DNA of 64,000 bases from Planctomicrobium sp051466335 (GCF_051466335.1 NZ_CP195793.1:3410001-3474000), one strand, 5' to 3'. Positions 33,538 through 43,553 are shown, counted from the first letter of the stretch. Translations and numbers: made by a program. The notes: generated by a model not told the origin, from the sequence alone.

Positions 33538-34269
33538 ATGCATTCTCGAACATTGTCTGAGCTGTCACAGTATGACACGCCCACAGTTTGTAATGTCATC
33601 GAATTATTTCACGTTCGGCCGCGAAATTCGGGCTACATGAATGCTGGAATCCGTAGTTGCTTTCCGGATCTCCCTCCCATGGTCGGGTTTGCTTTGACCT
33701 CAACTTTTCGGAGCAACGCACCTCCACCACAAGGGAGCAGCTACAGTGGATTGATCGAGCAAATCGAACTCTACTCAGATCACCCCGGTTCTCCAGTGAT
33801 GGTCTTCGAGGACCTTGATACCCCAACGGCCGCCGCCACGTTCGGTGAAGTGATGTGTACCATGTACAAATCCTTCGGAGCAGCGGGACTGATCACCTCA
33901 GGCGCAGGGCGTGATCTGGATCAAGTCAGCCGTCTCGATTTTCCGGTCTTTACCAACGGCACAATTTGCTCTCATGGCTACTGCCATATTCCACAGATCA
34001 ACATTCCCGTCAATGTGGGCGGACTTGTGATTGATCCGGGCACACTGCTCCATGGTGATTGCAATGGAGTCACGACGATCCCCATTGAGATCGCAGATGA
34101 AATCCCTGATGCGTGCGCGGAATTAATGGCAGCAGAACAGGTCGTGCTTGAGTATTGCCGTAGTGGTGACATCAATCCTCGCGGATTGAAAGAAGCCAAA
34201 CGCGAATGTGACGATCTGATTGCTGTCCTCAGTAAACGTCTCACCAGGCGGAGCAGTCAGGATCTGTAA
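33538..34269 (+). CDS. RraA-like protein (HMG/CHA aldolase family fold)
   Basis: 243 residues. The RraA/dimethylmenaquinone-methyltransferase-like family is a ring-shaped trimer whose members are either RNase E inhibitors or class II pyruvate aldolases. The block ATFGEVMCTMYKSFGAAGLITSGAGRD (about residues 100-126), with the Arg-Asp pair of the active site, and DFPVFTNGTICSHGYCHI and GLVIDPGTLLHGDCNGVTTIP (about 162-182) with the metal-binding Asp are present. An oxaloacetate decarboxylase/aldolase activity is as plausible as regulation. It ends 128 bases before the ald start codon. Confidence 0.78.
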   Translation: MHSRTLSELSQYDTPTVCNVIELFHVRPRNSGYMNAGIRSCFPDLPPMVGFALTSTFRSNAPPPQGSSYSGLIEQIELYSDHPGSPVMVFEDLDTPTAAATFGEVMCTMYKSFGAAGLITSGAGRDLDQVSRLDFPVFTNGTICSHGYCHIPQINIPVNVGGLVIDPGTLLHGDCNGVTTIPIEIADEIPDACAELMAAEQVVLEYCRSGDINPRGLKEAKRECDDLIAVLSKRLTRRSSQDL

Positions 34270-34397
34270 GATCAACAAGTTGCACGAGGTTGTGGAAGCT
34301 CAATCCTGTGTTATGAATGACGTATTCCAGTTTGCAGACAGAATTGACCGATTTGTCTGCGACATTTGCCCCGCCGATAGCTGACAGGGAGTTGACA

Positions 34398-35501
34398 ATG
34401 TTGATTGGCGTTCCGAAGGAAATCAAATCGGACGAGTATCGGGTCGGAATGCTCCCAGTCGGTGTTGAAGAACTCACTCGGGCCGGACACAAGGTGCTTA
34501 TCGAACGAGGCGCAGGATTAGGGAGCGGGATTACTGACGAGCAATACGCTGCTGTCGGTGCCCAGCTAGTTGACTCCCCCAAGGACGTGTTCGGGCAAGC
34601 TGAACTCGTCGTAAAGGTCAAAGAGCCGCTCGACCCGGAATGGGAACTGCTTCGACGCGGCCAGATTCTCTTCACTTATTTTCACTTCGCTGCAGATCGT
34701 GTTCTGACGAACGAAGTATTGAAGACTGGTGCAACTGCAGTTGCATATGAGACCCTTCGTGGCCCGAACGGCACACTGCCCTGCCTGACTCCAATGAGTG
34801 AAGTTGCGGGACGCATGAGTATTCAGGAAGGGGCCAAGTATCTAGAACGGCCTCAACAGGGTCGCGGCATCCTGCTCGGCGGAGTCCCCGGGGTTCAACC
34901 TGCCCACGTCACCGTGATCGGTGGTGGTGTTGTCGGAAAGAACGCTGCCCAGATTGCTGCTGGATTCCACGCCAACGTCTGCATTCTCGATACGAATCTG
35001 GAACGATTGCGATACCTCGACGATGTTCTTCCAGCGAACGTCACAACCCTTTACTCCGATCGACACAACTTACGGGAACAAATCCAACTCGCCGACCTTG
35101 TGATTGGCTCGGTCTTAATCCCCGGTGCAAGAGCCCCGCATCTTGTCAGCCGATCCGATTTGAAACTGATGAAGCCGGGCGCGGTGATTGTCGACGTCTG
35201 TATTGATCAGGGTGGTTGCTTCGAAACAAGTCGGCCAACCACTCACTCTCACCCGACGTACATCGTTGACGGAATCATCCATTATTGCGTCACGAACATG
35301 CCCGGCGCTGTGGGTCGCACGAGCACATACGCTCTTTGCAACGTGACATTTCCGTATGTCCAGCTGATTGCAAACAAAGGCTTGGCCGCTGCCTGCAAAT
35401 CGAACCTCGGGCTCTGCGACGCCGTCAACATGCACGATGGCTATGTGACCAACAAAGCGGTCGCCGAAACGTTTGGAATGAAGCACGTCCCTTGGAAGTA
35501 A
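34398..35501 (+). CDS. ald: Alanine dehydrogenase
   Basis: 367 residues from ATG 34398 with GGGAG upstream; the family N-terminus MLIGVPKEIKSDEYRVGM confirms it. It catalyses NAD-dependent interconversion of L-alanine and pyruvate plus ammonia. Lys75 in VKVKEP and His96 in YFHFA are at the positions of the catalytic residues in the known enzyme. The Rossmann motif VIGGGVVGKNAAQIA (about residues 174-188) binds NAD, and the DxCxDQGG and RTSTYALCN segments are conserved. The next gene starts 15 bases later and is probably cotranscribed. Confidence 0.96.
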   Translation: MLIGVPKEIKSDEYRVGMLPVGVEELTRAGHKVLIERGAGLGSGITDEQYAAVGAQLVDSPKDVFGQAELVVKVKEPLDPEWELLRRGQILFTYFHFAADRVLTNEVLKTGATAVAYETLRGPNGTLPCLTPMSEVAGRMSIQEGAKYLERPQQGRGILLGGVPGVQPAHVTVIGGGVVGKNAAQIAAGFHANVCILDTNLERLRYLDDVLPANVTTLYSDRHNLREQIQLADLVIGSVLIPGARAPHLVSRSDLKLMKPGAVIVDVCIDQGGCFETSRPTTHSHPTYIVDGIIHYCVTNMPGAVGRTSTYALCNVTFPYVQLIANKGLAAACKSNLGLCDAVNMHDGYVTNKAVAETFGMKHVPWK

Positions 35502-35516
35502 CCTGATCGGAAGTTT

Positions 35517-38021
35517 GTGAGGCGTTTCACCTCGGCATCAGTTCTGCTATTCGCCCTGCTGAGCAGGAGTGTCGCTGCCGTCGCAGACGCAATTCCCTAC
35601 GCCCAATACTTTGAGGCATTGCAGGCACGTGAACTGTATATCGTGGCGGAGGAGTTTGGACTTTCCAGACTCTCGGAATCGGATCTTACCGACGATGAGC
35701 GTTGCCATCTTTCGATTGAAACCGCCAAAACGCTCACCATGCATGGTGACTCCAGCTTGGACGAGTCCCGGGAAGAGCTTTGGGGCCGAGCAGAACTCGT
35801 TCTCGATTCGCAATTGAAACATGCTGACACGCCTCGACATCAGATCTTGCTGGAAGCGTGGAAAAAGTTGCTCATCGTTCAGCAATCTCTCACGCTTGCG
35901 TTCGAAGCTGAATACCAACCAGAGCTCCAGTCTTTACGAGTGCAGGTTGTCGAACAGATCACCCCGGCCCTCGACTCTTTACGCCGGATTTGCCTGGAAC
36001 TGGAAGGCCCAACTCGAGCGAAGTTCGAACTCACTCCGAAAGAGCGAAGCGAGTTACTGCAGCTCATCTATTTCCATTGCGGTCGAGGTGAATTGGCAGT
36101 AGCGGAACTTGAAGTATCGGAATCGGCTCGTATTGCGCGATTGAAAACAGCTGATTCGGATTTCGATCACATTTCCAGTGGATCAGCCCCCCCCGAACTC
36201 AAACGAAAAGTCGCCGTTCTGCAGGCTCGAGTCGCGAGATTGCTCGGGGACGGCAAACGTGCCGACAGCGCACTCGATCGCGCGATTGCAGGCAAGCCTA
36301 CAACGATTGAAGTCGATGCCGCACTGAGTGAGAGAATCGCTATCAGAATCTCTCAGGACGATTTTGAAGAAGCACTGCAACTTATTGTCGGTCGATTGAA
36401 AGACCCGACTCCGCTGACTGACCAGTTCAGAGTCGGAGCGATCGAAGTGTTCATTCGGGCTCTACAAACAAAGATCCCGAAGGATGCAACGGCGATTCGC
36501 GAACAATACACATCGAAGATCCATGAATTTGTCGAACAAACCAGAGGCAAATGGAGGCCTCGTGCCGTTCTGAAAGCGGAACGCTATCAACAGGAACAGA
36601 AACTTGGTCCGGAACTGGCAGCAACCTTGAGAAAGGCAGCGGCGGCGTGGAGTGAAAACAAGTTCGATGAATCCATTCAACTGTATTCTGCGGCGTCGAT
36701 GCTCGCACAACAATCGAATCTCCCGAATGAGGCTGTCGACAATGCGATGACTGTCGCCGCGATACTCATCGAGTTGAAACGCTGGCAACCCGCCCAAGTT
36801 GAACTCGAACGAATCATCACGGCGTTCCCCAACCATCCTCGAGCGGCCGAAGCGGACCTGCTTCGATGCTATGCCATAGGACGGGCAGCGGGGGAGAACC
36901 CGTATCGAGAGTCTCTTCAGAACCATCTCCGTAACTATTCGAATTCCAGCACGACAGCAGATGCGAGTTGGATGCTCGCACTCCTCGATGAGCAACAGGG
37001 TCGGCTTGAAAGCTCCTTGGAAAGCTACCGCAGAATTCCGGTTGATCACGTGCGAAAACAGTCCGCCAACCTTCAGTTGACGCGAATTCTCGATCGCCTT
37101 TACAACCAACACGACATTTCAATTGAAAAACGAGAAGAGCTGAATTCGCAGGTTCTGTCTGACGTGGCCTCAATATCGCGGCCGCTGCTCTTTCCTCAAA
37201 TCCAGCTGGAGCCTGTTCAGGCGGAAGCACTACTCAATTGTGCAAAGTTGATCCTGCAACACCCTCAGCACCTCACTTCCCAAGCTGATCAGATGTTAGC
37301 AGCGATTGAGAACTCGCTGAAGAACGAGCAGCAGACAGCCAATGACGCCGGGTCAAACATCAGTCCGGAATGGCAGTCAATCAAACAGAAAATGATTGAG
37401 CTGAAGATCGTCTCCTTCACGATGCAACACAAACTTCCGGAAGCGAGAGATCTGCTCAGGACATTGTCACAGAGCGACCCGACAGCACTACTCGCGGTAT
37501 TAAACCGGCTCACCGATCTGTCAGGATCGATTGGTCAAGACTTTCAATACGAGCTGGGAGCAGTCCAACGTGCCACTGTACAGGAGCTCAATGAATTTCG
37601 TGGCAATCTCACGATCGACCAGCGGAGTCAGCTGGATATGGCTGGAATTTACGCTTCGATTGCAATGAAGGACTGGACTGATGCCGTTCGCCGTTGTGAA
37701 ACAATCTATGTCAACGATTCAAAAAACCATGAGTTGATTCGGCTCTATCTGAGAGTTCTCACAAGCCGCGGTGAGAAAGAAGACTTCGCACTTGCTCTCA
37801 CGCTTTGGCAGAAACTCGAACATTCGGAACCAAAGGGGTCCGAACAATGGATTGAAGCAAGACTCAGTATTGCGGAGATACGACATCAACAGGGGGATTC
37901 CGCATCTGCAAAAAAAATGCTCGGAGTAACACGAACACTCTATCCACGAATGGGGACTCCAGCTCTCAAGAATCGTTCTGACGAACTCTGGTCTCAACTC
38001 AAATCCGAGCCAGCAAATTGA
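35517..38021 (+). CDS. Secreted TPR-containing protein
   Basis: 834 residues starting at GTG 35517, 15 bases after ald. A signal peptide (RRFTSASVLLFALLSRSVAAVADA) is followed by a very helical protein with TPR-like repeats spread over the length (FDESIQLYSAASMLAQQSN, WQPAQVELERIITAFPNHPRAAEADLL, LESSLESYRRIP, ARDLLRTLSQSDP, SASAKKMLGVTRTLYP). No catalytic motif is visible. It probably scaffolds or gathers proteins in the periplasm; the ald linkage may be positional only. Confidence 0.75.
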   Translation: MRRFTSASVLLFALLSRSVAAVADAIPYAQYFEALQARELYIVAEEFGLSRLSESDLTDDERCHLSIETAKTLTMHGDSSLDESREELWGRAELVLDSQLKHADTPRHQILLEAWKKLLIVQQSLTLAFEAEYQPELQSLRVQVVEQITPALDSLRRICLELEGPTRAKFELTPKERSELLQLIYFHCGRGELAVAELEVSESARIARLKTADSDFDHISSGSAPPELKRKVAVLQARVARLLGDGKRADSALDRAIAGKPTTIEVDAALSERIAIRISQDDFEEALQLIVGRLKDPTPLTDQFRVGAIEVFIRALQTKIPKDATAIREQYTSKIHEFVEQTRGKWRPRAVLKAERYQQEQKLGPELAATLRKAAAAWSENKFDESIQLYSAASMLAQQSNLPNEAVDNAMTVAAILIELKRWQPAQVELERIITAFPNHPRAAEADLLRCYAIGRAAGENPYRESLQNHLRNYSNSSTTADASWMLALLDEQQGRLESSLESYRRIPVDHVRKQSANLQLTRILDRLYNQHDISIEKREELNSQVLSDVASISRPLLFPQIQLEPVQAEALLNCAKLILQHPQHLTSQADQMLAAIENSLKNEQQTANDAGSNISPEWQSIKQKMIELKIVSFTMQHKLPEARDLLRTLSQSDPTALLAVLNRLTDLSGSIGQDFQYELGAVQRATVQELNEFRGNLTIDQRSQLDMAGIYASIAMKDWTDAVRRCETIYVNDSKNHELIRLYLRVLTSRGEKEDFALALTLWQKLEHSEPKGSEQWIEARLSIAEIRHQQGDSASAKKMLGVTRTLYPRMGTPALKNRSDELWSQLKSEPAN

Positions 38022-38027
38022 TGGTCT

Positions 38028-38912
38028 TCAGGAATTCCCTCTGACACCCAGGAAGTAGCCCGCCGTTGCCCACCGCTGAAACCAGACTGGGATCAGGCTG
38101 GCGAGTTGCTCGAATGAGAGACCTTCAACTGACGTCGCAGACGCCATCACTTCTCCGAGCGGGTGTTGTTCCTGCAGGCGTTTGAGAATCGTCCATTCGG
38201 TCAATGAAACCGCTTGACGTCTCACAACGTAATCGCGGCGATTCACAACAAGCCATGTCGGAACAGCAATCGGGAACTCCGGCTCTAAACCACGACGAAG
38301 TGAAGTGATGTATTCCTGCACGGGAAACGAGAGCCCAACCAACTTCAATGAGGGTGCAGTCTGCAATATCAGAGAATCCCAAACTTCCGAAGGAATCCCC
38401 TGAAACTGCTCGATCGAGAGCTTTGGCAGATTTTCCTCACCCGGCCCATCAAAGACATCGGAATAACAACGTTCAAGTTGTGCGAGTTCGATTAGAAACT
38501 CAGACCAGTCCGGGGTAACAGAATCCCGATCCTGAACGGGCCTGGAACTCTTTAGAAATGCAGGAAATGCCGCACCTAACTGATTCAGCGTGTAGCTCTG
38601 CGGAGGATGTCGCTGCAGATATTCGAACGCAAATGCCTGAAATGTCTCTTCCCCCAAAGCATGCGAGACAGCCGGAAATTCTCCGCTCAGACATTCCAGA
38701 AGTCTCGCATAATACGCGTTCGCATACACCCCCAGCCGTTGAACAGAGCCGAAATGCTCGGACGTCTGAATCAACATGTCCAGAGTATCAGCACTGGCGG
38801 CGAATTCATTTTGGGCCGGCTGTGAATCAACCCCTGCAATGACTCCACCGGGATGACTGATCACAGACAGCATCCAGCGTTGCAGAGCACCGATTGATGG
38901 AGTCCGACTCAC
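38028..38912 (-). CDS. bufC: HvfC/BufC (DUF2063) partner of the MNIO enzyme
   Basis: 294 residues starting at GTG 38912, whose first base is shared with the last base of the previous stop, so translation is coupled. The N-terminal DUF2063 domain has LQRWMLSVI, VYANAYYARLLECLSGEFPAVSHALGEETFQAFAFEYLQRHPP (about residues 62-104) and LNQLGAAFPAFL. In bufferin and methanobactin systems this protein partners the multinuclear iron enzyme, probably delivering the precursor peptide. It is the third gene of the operon. The C-terminal half is variable, as usual in the family. Confidence 0.85.
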   Translation of the reverse strand: MSRTPSIGALQRWMLSVISHPGGVIAGVDSQPAQNEFAASADTLDMLIQTSEHFGSVQRLGVYANAYYARLLECLSGEFPAVSHALGEETFQAFAFEYLQRHPPQSYTLNQLGAAFPAFLKSSRPVQDRDSVTPDWSEFLIELAQLERCYSDVFDGPGEENLPKLSIEQFQGIPSEVWDSLILQTAPSLKLVGLSFPVQEYITSLRRGLEPEFPIAVPTWLVVNRRDYVVRRQAVSLTEWTILKRLQEQHPLGEVMASATSVEGLSFEQLASLIPVWFQRWATAGYFLGVRGNS

Positions 38913-39835
38913 TATTCATACTCCGCCGCAACAACAACCGCAGGTTGCGGAATGGCTGCGCGATGCTCTTGGTTGAACGTTTCTTTGCTTTGATCGGCAC
39001 GACTCGGGATTGAGCCGATATGTTGCTTGGCCTTCAGGATTTCAGCGTGAACAACAGGAAACTCAGGAATTTTTGCATCCCATTCGAGCAACGTCGACAC
39101 CCCTCCCGTCAATTCATAGACTCGCTGAAAGAGCCTCCAGACGGGATCAATGACGGGTCCATCATGGGTATCAATGCAGTAAGTCCCCATATTGGTATGC
39201 CCCGCCAGATGCATCTGTACGATGCGTTGATGAGGAATGTTTTCAACGTATTCAACAGGATCGAACCCGTGATTGACGCTCGAGACATAGACGTTATTCA
39301 CGTCGAGAAGAAGACCACAATTTGTCTCTTCTGACATGAGCGACAGGAACTCCCACTCCGGCATCGTGGAACTGGAAAAGTTCAGATAGGTGCTTGGGTT
39401 TTCGAGAACGAGTGGACGCTCAAGAATTTCCTGCACCACCTGAATTCGCTCGACCACATGTTGAAGTGATGATTCATTGAGTGGAATTGGAAGCAGGTCG
39501 TGCGAATTGTGATTCGCAACGCCGGTCCAGCAAAGATGGTCTGATACCCAATGCGCGTGAATGCGGTCAGCAAGTTTCTTCAGACGTGAGAGATAATCGA
39601 GATTAAGTGGATCAGCACTGCCGATTGACATGGAAACGCCATGCATCACCACAGGATAACGCTCCGCGATTCGCTCCAGCGTATCCATTGGACGCCCTTG
39701 GGAATCCATGTAGTTTTCGGAGATCACCTCAAACCAGTCGACTGCAGGGTGTTGACTGAGAATGTGCTGATAATGCAGAGATCGTAGTCCGACCCCGAGT
39801 CCCAGATCTGGATGACCAAGTCGTGGAAGTGTCAT
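38912..39835 (-). CDS. bufB: MNIO (DUF692) multinuclear iron oxidative enzyme, BufB-type
   Basis: 307 residues from ATG 39835 with AGGTC upstream; a GTG at 39880 is the longer alternative. A TIM-barrel with the metal-ligand pattern of the MbnB/BufB family: FEVISENYM, MHGVSMSIGS, SDHLCWTG, LENPSTYL, LLLDVNNVYVSSVNHG, MHLAGH, DTHDGPV and LLEWDAKIPEF. Such enzymes convert cysteines of a precursor peptide to modified thiooxazole/oxazolone groups. The substrate is expected to be the Cys-rich protein encoded upstream. TAG overlaps the GTG of bufC by one base. Confidence 0.9.
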   Translation of the reverse strand: MTLPRLGHPDLGLGVGLRSLHYQHILSQHPAVDWFEVISENYMDSQGRPMDTLERIAERYPVVMHGVSMSIGSADPLNLDYLSRLKKLADRIHAHWVSDHLCWTGVANHNSHDLLPIPLNESSLQHVVERIQVVQEILERPLVLENPSTYLNFSSSTMPEWEFLSLMSEETNCGLLLDVNNVYVSSVNHGFDPVEYVENIPHQRIVQMHLAGHTNMGTYCIDTHDGPVIDPVWRLFQRVYELTGGVSTLLEWDAKIPEFPVVHAEILKAKQHIGSIPSRADQSKETFNQEHRAAIPQPAVVVAAEYE

Positions 39836-39941
39836 GTCGATGACCTGACCGGGATGAATTGCAGAAAGAAAGAGATTCACACGGGAGGCATTGCAGAGCG
39901 CAATGTCTCCCGTTGAACTACATCAGATCAGCCTGAAGCGA

Positions 39942-40433
39942 CTATGCTTTTGGAGGAGCAACGCCGACCTCTTTGCCGCTCTTCTTCATCGCTTCTTCAA
40001 ATCGCTTGCGGGCGCTTTCCCATGCGTGATCCATCAATGGGAGATGGCAACCACCTTGGGCTTTACAGGCGTTTTCACCGGCATTGGTTCCACATCCCCC
40101 TTGGCCTTTGCATTCATTTTGCTGTGCACATTCATGCAGTGCATAAGTCGCACATGTCCCTTGGCCAGCACAGGTGTTTTCGCCACTCACACCCTGATTT
40201 TTGCACATATTCAGGCCACGGCAGACATGCTTTTCCTGCATCAACAGACTTGTCTGCTCTGCTTCTGCCGGTGTTTCAGCGCCAGGAGCAGGCGTTGCGG
40301 GTGGTGTGGCTGGAGCTGGGCCATCAGTTTTTTTTGCGGGATCGCAGCCAACAAATGTCCCGGCCATCAACCCACCAACGGCAGCCATGGTCAGTTGATG
40401 AAAATCACGACGATTCAAATCGTTGCTGGACAT
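39942..40433 (-). CDS. bufA: Bufferin-type Cys-rich RiPP precursor with Tat/lipobox N-terminus
   Basis: 163 residues from ATG 40433 with AGGAG six bases upstream. The N-terminus NRRDFHQLTMAAVGGLMAGTFVGC has a twin-Arg pair and a lipobox-like Cys30; a Pro/Ala linker follows. The core (71-129) has nine Cys (71, 77, 88, 94, 102, 108, 114, 123, 129) in the repeated CxGxxxCKxQG and CKGQGGC motifs of BufA2-type precursors, and the tail is AWESARKRFEEAM. Bufferins are copper-buffering peptides modified by MNIO enzymes; metal binding here is inferred. The operon order is A-B-C with a 106-base A-B gap. Confidence 0.85.
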   Translation of the reverse strand: MSSNDLNRRDFHQLTMAAVGGLMAGTFVGCDPAKKTDGPAPATPPATPAPGAETPAEAEQTSLLMQEKHVCRGLNMCKNQGVSGENTCAGQGTCATYALHECAQQNECKGQGGCGTNAGENACKAQGGCHLPLMDHAWESARKRFEEAMKKSGKEVGVAPPKA

Positions 40434-40522
40434 GTAATCTCCTTAAGAATCAAATGAACATCAGTTTAACTGATCCAATGTAACGAAAGCTCCGCTCGAA
40501 TTCGCGTCCGCACTCAGATTCA

Positions 40523-42124
40523 TTACACCGGTGCAGCGTGACGACGAACCACCTCTCGGGCGCTTCGCAAACCGTCGACCGCTGCAGTGATAATCCCGCC
40601 CGCGTATCCCGCTCCTTCACCAATCGGGTAGAGCCCTTTCAGCCCGGGGGCTTCGCGAGTGACGAGATCCCGTTCCATGCGAACGGGCGCACTGCCACGC
40701 ATTTCCGGACCAAGGAGTGTCGCGTCCTTCAGGAACTTTCCTTTCCACTTTTCATCCATGATTGGCAACCCTTCCTGGATTGCTCTCGTGATGACAGGTG
40801 GAAGGACTTCACGCAAATCACAGCTGACGGTTCCACGTTGATAAGAGCTGATGTAGTTCTGCTCACCGGTAATCACGCGACCGTTGATAAAATTCTTTGC
40901 CAATTGAATAGGAGCCCGATAATCGCGATCTCCCAACTCATACGCGACAGTTTCCAGCCGACGTTGCAACTCCATCCCCGCCAAAGGATGGCTGCCTCCG
41001 AAATGAGATGGATCGAGTGTCACCATCAGCCCGCTGTTGGCGAACTCGGTATCATGGCGTGAATTACTCATCCCGTTGGTACAGAACCGGCCTGACTCCG
41101 AAACGCTTGGAATCACATAGCCCCCGGCGCACATACAGAATGAGTAAAGATCCCGCTCTCCTTTGGCCACCAGGGCATAATCTGCGGCTCCGAGAATATC
41201 GATGTACTCTCCCTTACCATACTTCCAATTGTTCACGTTGATCTGCGGATGCTCGATTCGAAGGCCAAGCTGAAACGCCTTCTGCTTCATCGGAACGCCC
41301 ATCCGATAAAGTGCCTCGTAAGTATCTCGCGCACTATGCCCGATTGCCAAAAGCAAGTGATTGGTCGGGATGAAGCCGCTGGAGGTACCGATGCCGACAA
41401 CCTGCCCGTTCTCCTGCTTGATGCTCTCCATCCTGCAGGCGAATCGATACTCCCCACCCAGCGCTTCGATCTTACGACGATAATTACGGCAAATCATCGG
41501 GAGCCGGTTACTCCCCAGATGAGGACGATGCTCGTAACGGATTGACTCTCGGCCTCCGCAGGTAATGAACGACTCCAGAACCCAATCAACGTCAGGGCCT
41601 GTCATACGGCAGGTGAGTTTTCCGTCAGAGAAGCAGCCTGCGCCCCCTTCGCCGAAGAGGTAGTTGTTCTCTTCATCATGATCCGCTTTACGACTGTCGA
41701 ATGCACGAATCATCGGAACACGTTCTTTGACTGGATAACCACGATCAATGATCAGCGGACGGTATCCACGAACTGCCAAATAATACGCTGCCAACAATCC
41801 GGCGGGACCAGCCCCCACGACAACTGGGCGCAATGGAAGCGGATCAGCTCCCGAATCCGGATCGTCAAACACCTCTGGACTGAACGACTCGACATCTTTT
41901 CGACGAGTCAACTTCTTCAGGAGAACTGGATCATCCGGGAACGTAGCGGAGATCGTATAGACGAATTGGAGATCCTTTTTCGAACGAGCATCCAGACTCT
42001 TACGCAGAATTCGCCACGATTTCAGGTCATCGACGCGAACGCCGATACGCTGGCTGACATGCCGAACCAACTCCGATTCGGCAACCTCAACGGGAAGTCT
42101 CAAATTTGTCAGACGAACCTGCAT
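40523..42124 (-). CDS. FAD-dependent dehydrogenase (COG2509-like)
   Basis: 533 residues from ATG 42124 (an ATG seven codons upstream is possible). An N-terminal ~100-residue domain (MQVRLTNLRLPVEV) resembles the ferredoxin-like region of this group. An FAD-binding Rossmann motif follows, VVVGAGPAGLLAAYYLA (about residues 101-117), with IDRG after the next strand. The NNYLFGEGGAGCFSDGKLTCR stretch (about 154-174) is characteristic, and GEGAGYAGGIITAAVDGL (about 501-518) is the C-terminal FAD-contact motif. The substrate is unknown. It is not obviously linked to the bufferin genes (89-base gap to bufA). Confidence 0.85.
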   Translation of the reverse strand: MQVRLTNLRLPVEVAESELVRHVSQRIGVRVDDLKSWRILRKSLDARSKKDLQFVYTISATFPDDPVLLKKLTRRKDVESFSPEVFDDPDSGADPLPLRPVVVGAGPAGLLAAYYLAVRGYRPLIIDRGYPVKERVPMIRAFDSRKADHDEENNYLFGEGGAGCFSDGKLTCRMTGPDVDWVLESFITCGGRESIRYEHRPHLGSNRLPMICRNYRRKIEALGGEYRFACRMESIKQENGQVVGIGTSSGFIPTNHLLLAIGHSARDTYEALYRMGVPMKQKAFQLGLRIEHPQINVNNWKYGKGEYIDILGAADYALVAKGERDLYSFCMCAGGYVIPSVSESGRFCTNGMSNSRHDTEFANSGLMVTLDPSHFGGSHPLAGMELQRRLETVAYELGDRDYRAPIQLAKNFINGRVITGEQNYISSYQRGTVSCDLREVLPPVITRAIQEGLPIMDEKWKGKFLKDATLLGPEMRGSAPVRMERDLVTREAPGLKGLYPIGEGAGYAGGIITAAVDGLRSAREVVRRHAAPV

Positions 42125-42337
42125 AAAACCGATGTCTCGCTGCAATCAAAATAGAAAAAACAGTTCATCTGGTGCCCCGTCGTTGCAACGCAGACGTCAA
42201 AAATTTGCCCACTCAGAATAGCGAAATCTCACTGGTCTCAGCGACGGTATCGGGGGGACATCCCCAATGTCGGGACAAAACAGGTCTCGAGCCCAGAAAA
42301 GTCACACACCGAACTTGTGGAAATCCGCGAGGTTTCC

Positions 42338-43483
42338 TCAGACCGATTCCGCAAGAACTCGCTGATACAAATCGAGAGTCGCGCTCACCATTTGATCCAG
42401 ATGAAACCGCTCGATAATCCGCTGCCTGGCTGCGAGCCCCAACTGGACAGCCTGATCCGGATTCGACAGGAGATGCAGAATTTGATCGACCATCATCGAT
42501 TCATCGGCAGGGGGCACCAGCAGACCTGTCACTCCATCCTGAACGACGCTGAAGACTCCGCCAGATTCAGTCGCGATGACAGGCAGCGCGCTGGCCATTG
42601 CGTTGAGCATGATGGAGCCGAGTCCCTGTTTGAGCGACGGAAGCACAAACAGATCCATGGCACGTAACGCTGTGCGAAAATTTGTCAGATTTGTATTGAT
42701 TGTGACGGCGTGAGAGATCCCCAACTCAACAGCCATTCTCCGCAATCGACGTTCTTCAGGTCCAGAACCAGCAATAACAAACATCGCATCCGGTCGCTTT
42801 TCTAAAACGCGTGCAGCCGCCTTTAAGAAGTGATTGAGCCCTTTTTGCGATTCCAATGCCCCTGCTGTCCCAATGACTGGAGCACGATCTTCCACAAAAA
42901 TCGGACGTAACTCCGAATCTGCCGGCGGGAGAACTCCACTTGGAATGACAACAACCTGCTCTTCTTTCAAGCGGGTTCGCGTCAACAGCTCTGACTTGAC
43001 TGAGTCGCTGACCGCCACAACGTAACGGCAATACAGCCGATCGAACAAAAACTGCTCACGGTCCTGTAGATAATCGCAGACGGTGACGACGTACGGCCTT
43101 TTGAGGCGCCGAGCCAGTGAGCTTCCGATGCAGTGCAAATTTCGTTGCTGAACGTCGATCAGTGCAGGTACTGATTTCTCAAGATCGGCAGCGAGACAAC
43201 GTCGAGCAATTCCCCCGAAAACGCGACTCGTCAGATGTCGTGACACGCGCACTTTGGCGATTCCGAAATCTGCTTCTCGACTGGACTGAGTGCAGACGAG
43301 CTGAACGCCAACATGCTGAGCAATCAATTGTTTTGCCAGCAAGGCTGAGCGAGCGTAGCTCCCGCGCAGATGACGATTCTCAATCATCATGAGAACGTCT
43401 GAACGACTGTCTTCGTCCCGGCTCAGTGAAAGGGAGTCGGATTTCGAGCGAGGCACAATTCGAGGCTGCTTCAAGGTTGCCAT
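42338..43483 (-). CDS. Glycosyltransferase family 4 (GT-B)
   Basis: 381 residues from ATG 43483, preceded by AGGAGGT with ideal spacing, so an ATG at 43504 is rejected. GT-B enzymes of this kind transfer a nucleotide-activated sugar. The C-terminal domain has GTAGALESQKGLNHFLKAA near 205, FVIAGSGPEERRLRRMA, DLFVLPSLKQGLGSIMLNAMASALPVIATESGG (about 287-319) with the EX7E-type acidic pattern partly altered (Gln-Gly in place of the first Glu-Gly), and GVTGLLVPPAD. The substrate is unknown; no polysaccharide cluster is adjacent. Confidence 0.85.
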   Translation of the reverse strand: MATLKQPRIVPRSKSDSLSLSRDEDSRSDVLMMIENRHLRGSYARSALLAKQLIAQHVGVQLVCTQSSREADFGIAKVRVSRHLTSRVFGGIARRCLAADLEKSVPALIDVQQRNLHCIGSSLARRLKRPYVVTVCDYLQDREQFLFDRLYCRYVVAVSDSVKSELLTRTRLKEEQVVVIPSGVLPPADSELRPIFVEDRAPVIGTAGALESQKGLNHFLKAAARVLEKRPDAMFVIAGSGPEERRLRRMAVELGISHAVTINTNLTNFRTALRAMDLFVLPSLKQGLGSIMLNAMASALPVIATESGGVFSVVQDGVTGLLVPPADESMMVDQILHLLSNPDQAVQLGLAARQRIIERFHLDQMVSATLDLYQRVLAESV

Positions 43484-43553
43484 ATTACCTCCTGTTAGCA
43501 TCAACCGAACAGTTGGTAATCTTCAGTTTCAGCACTGCAACGTCCAGCGAGAA

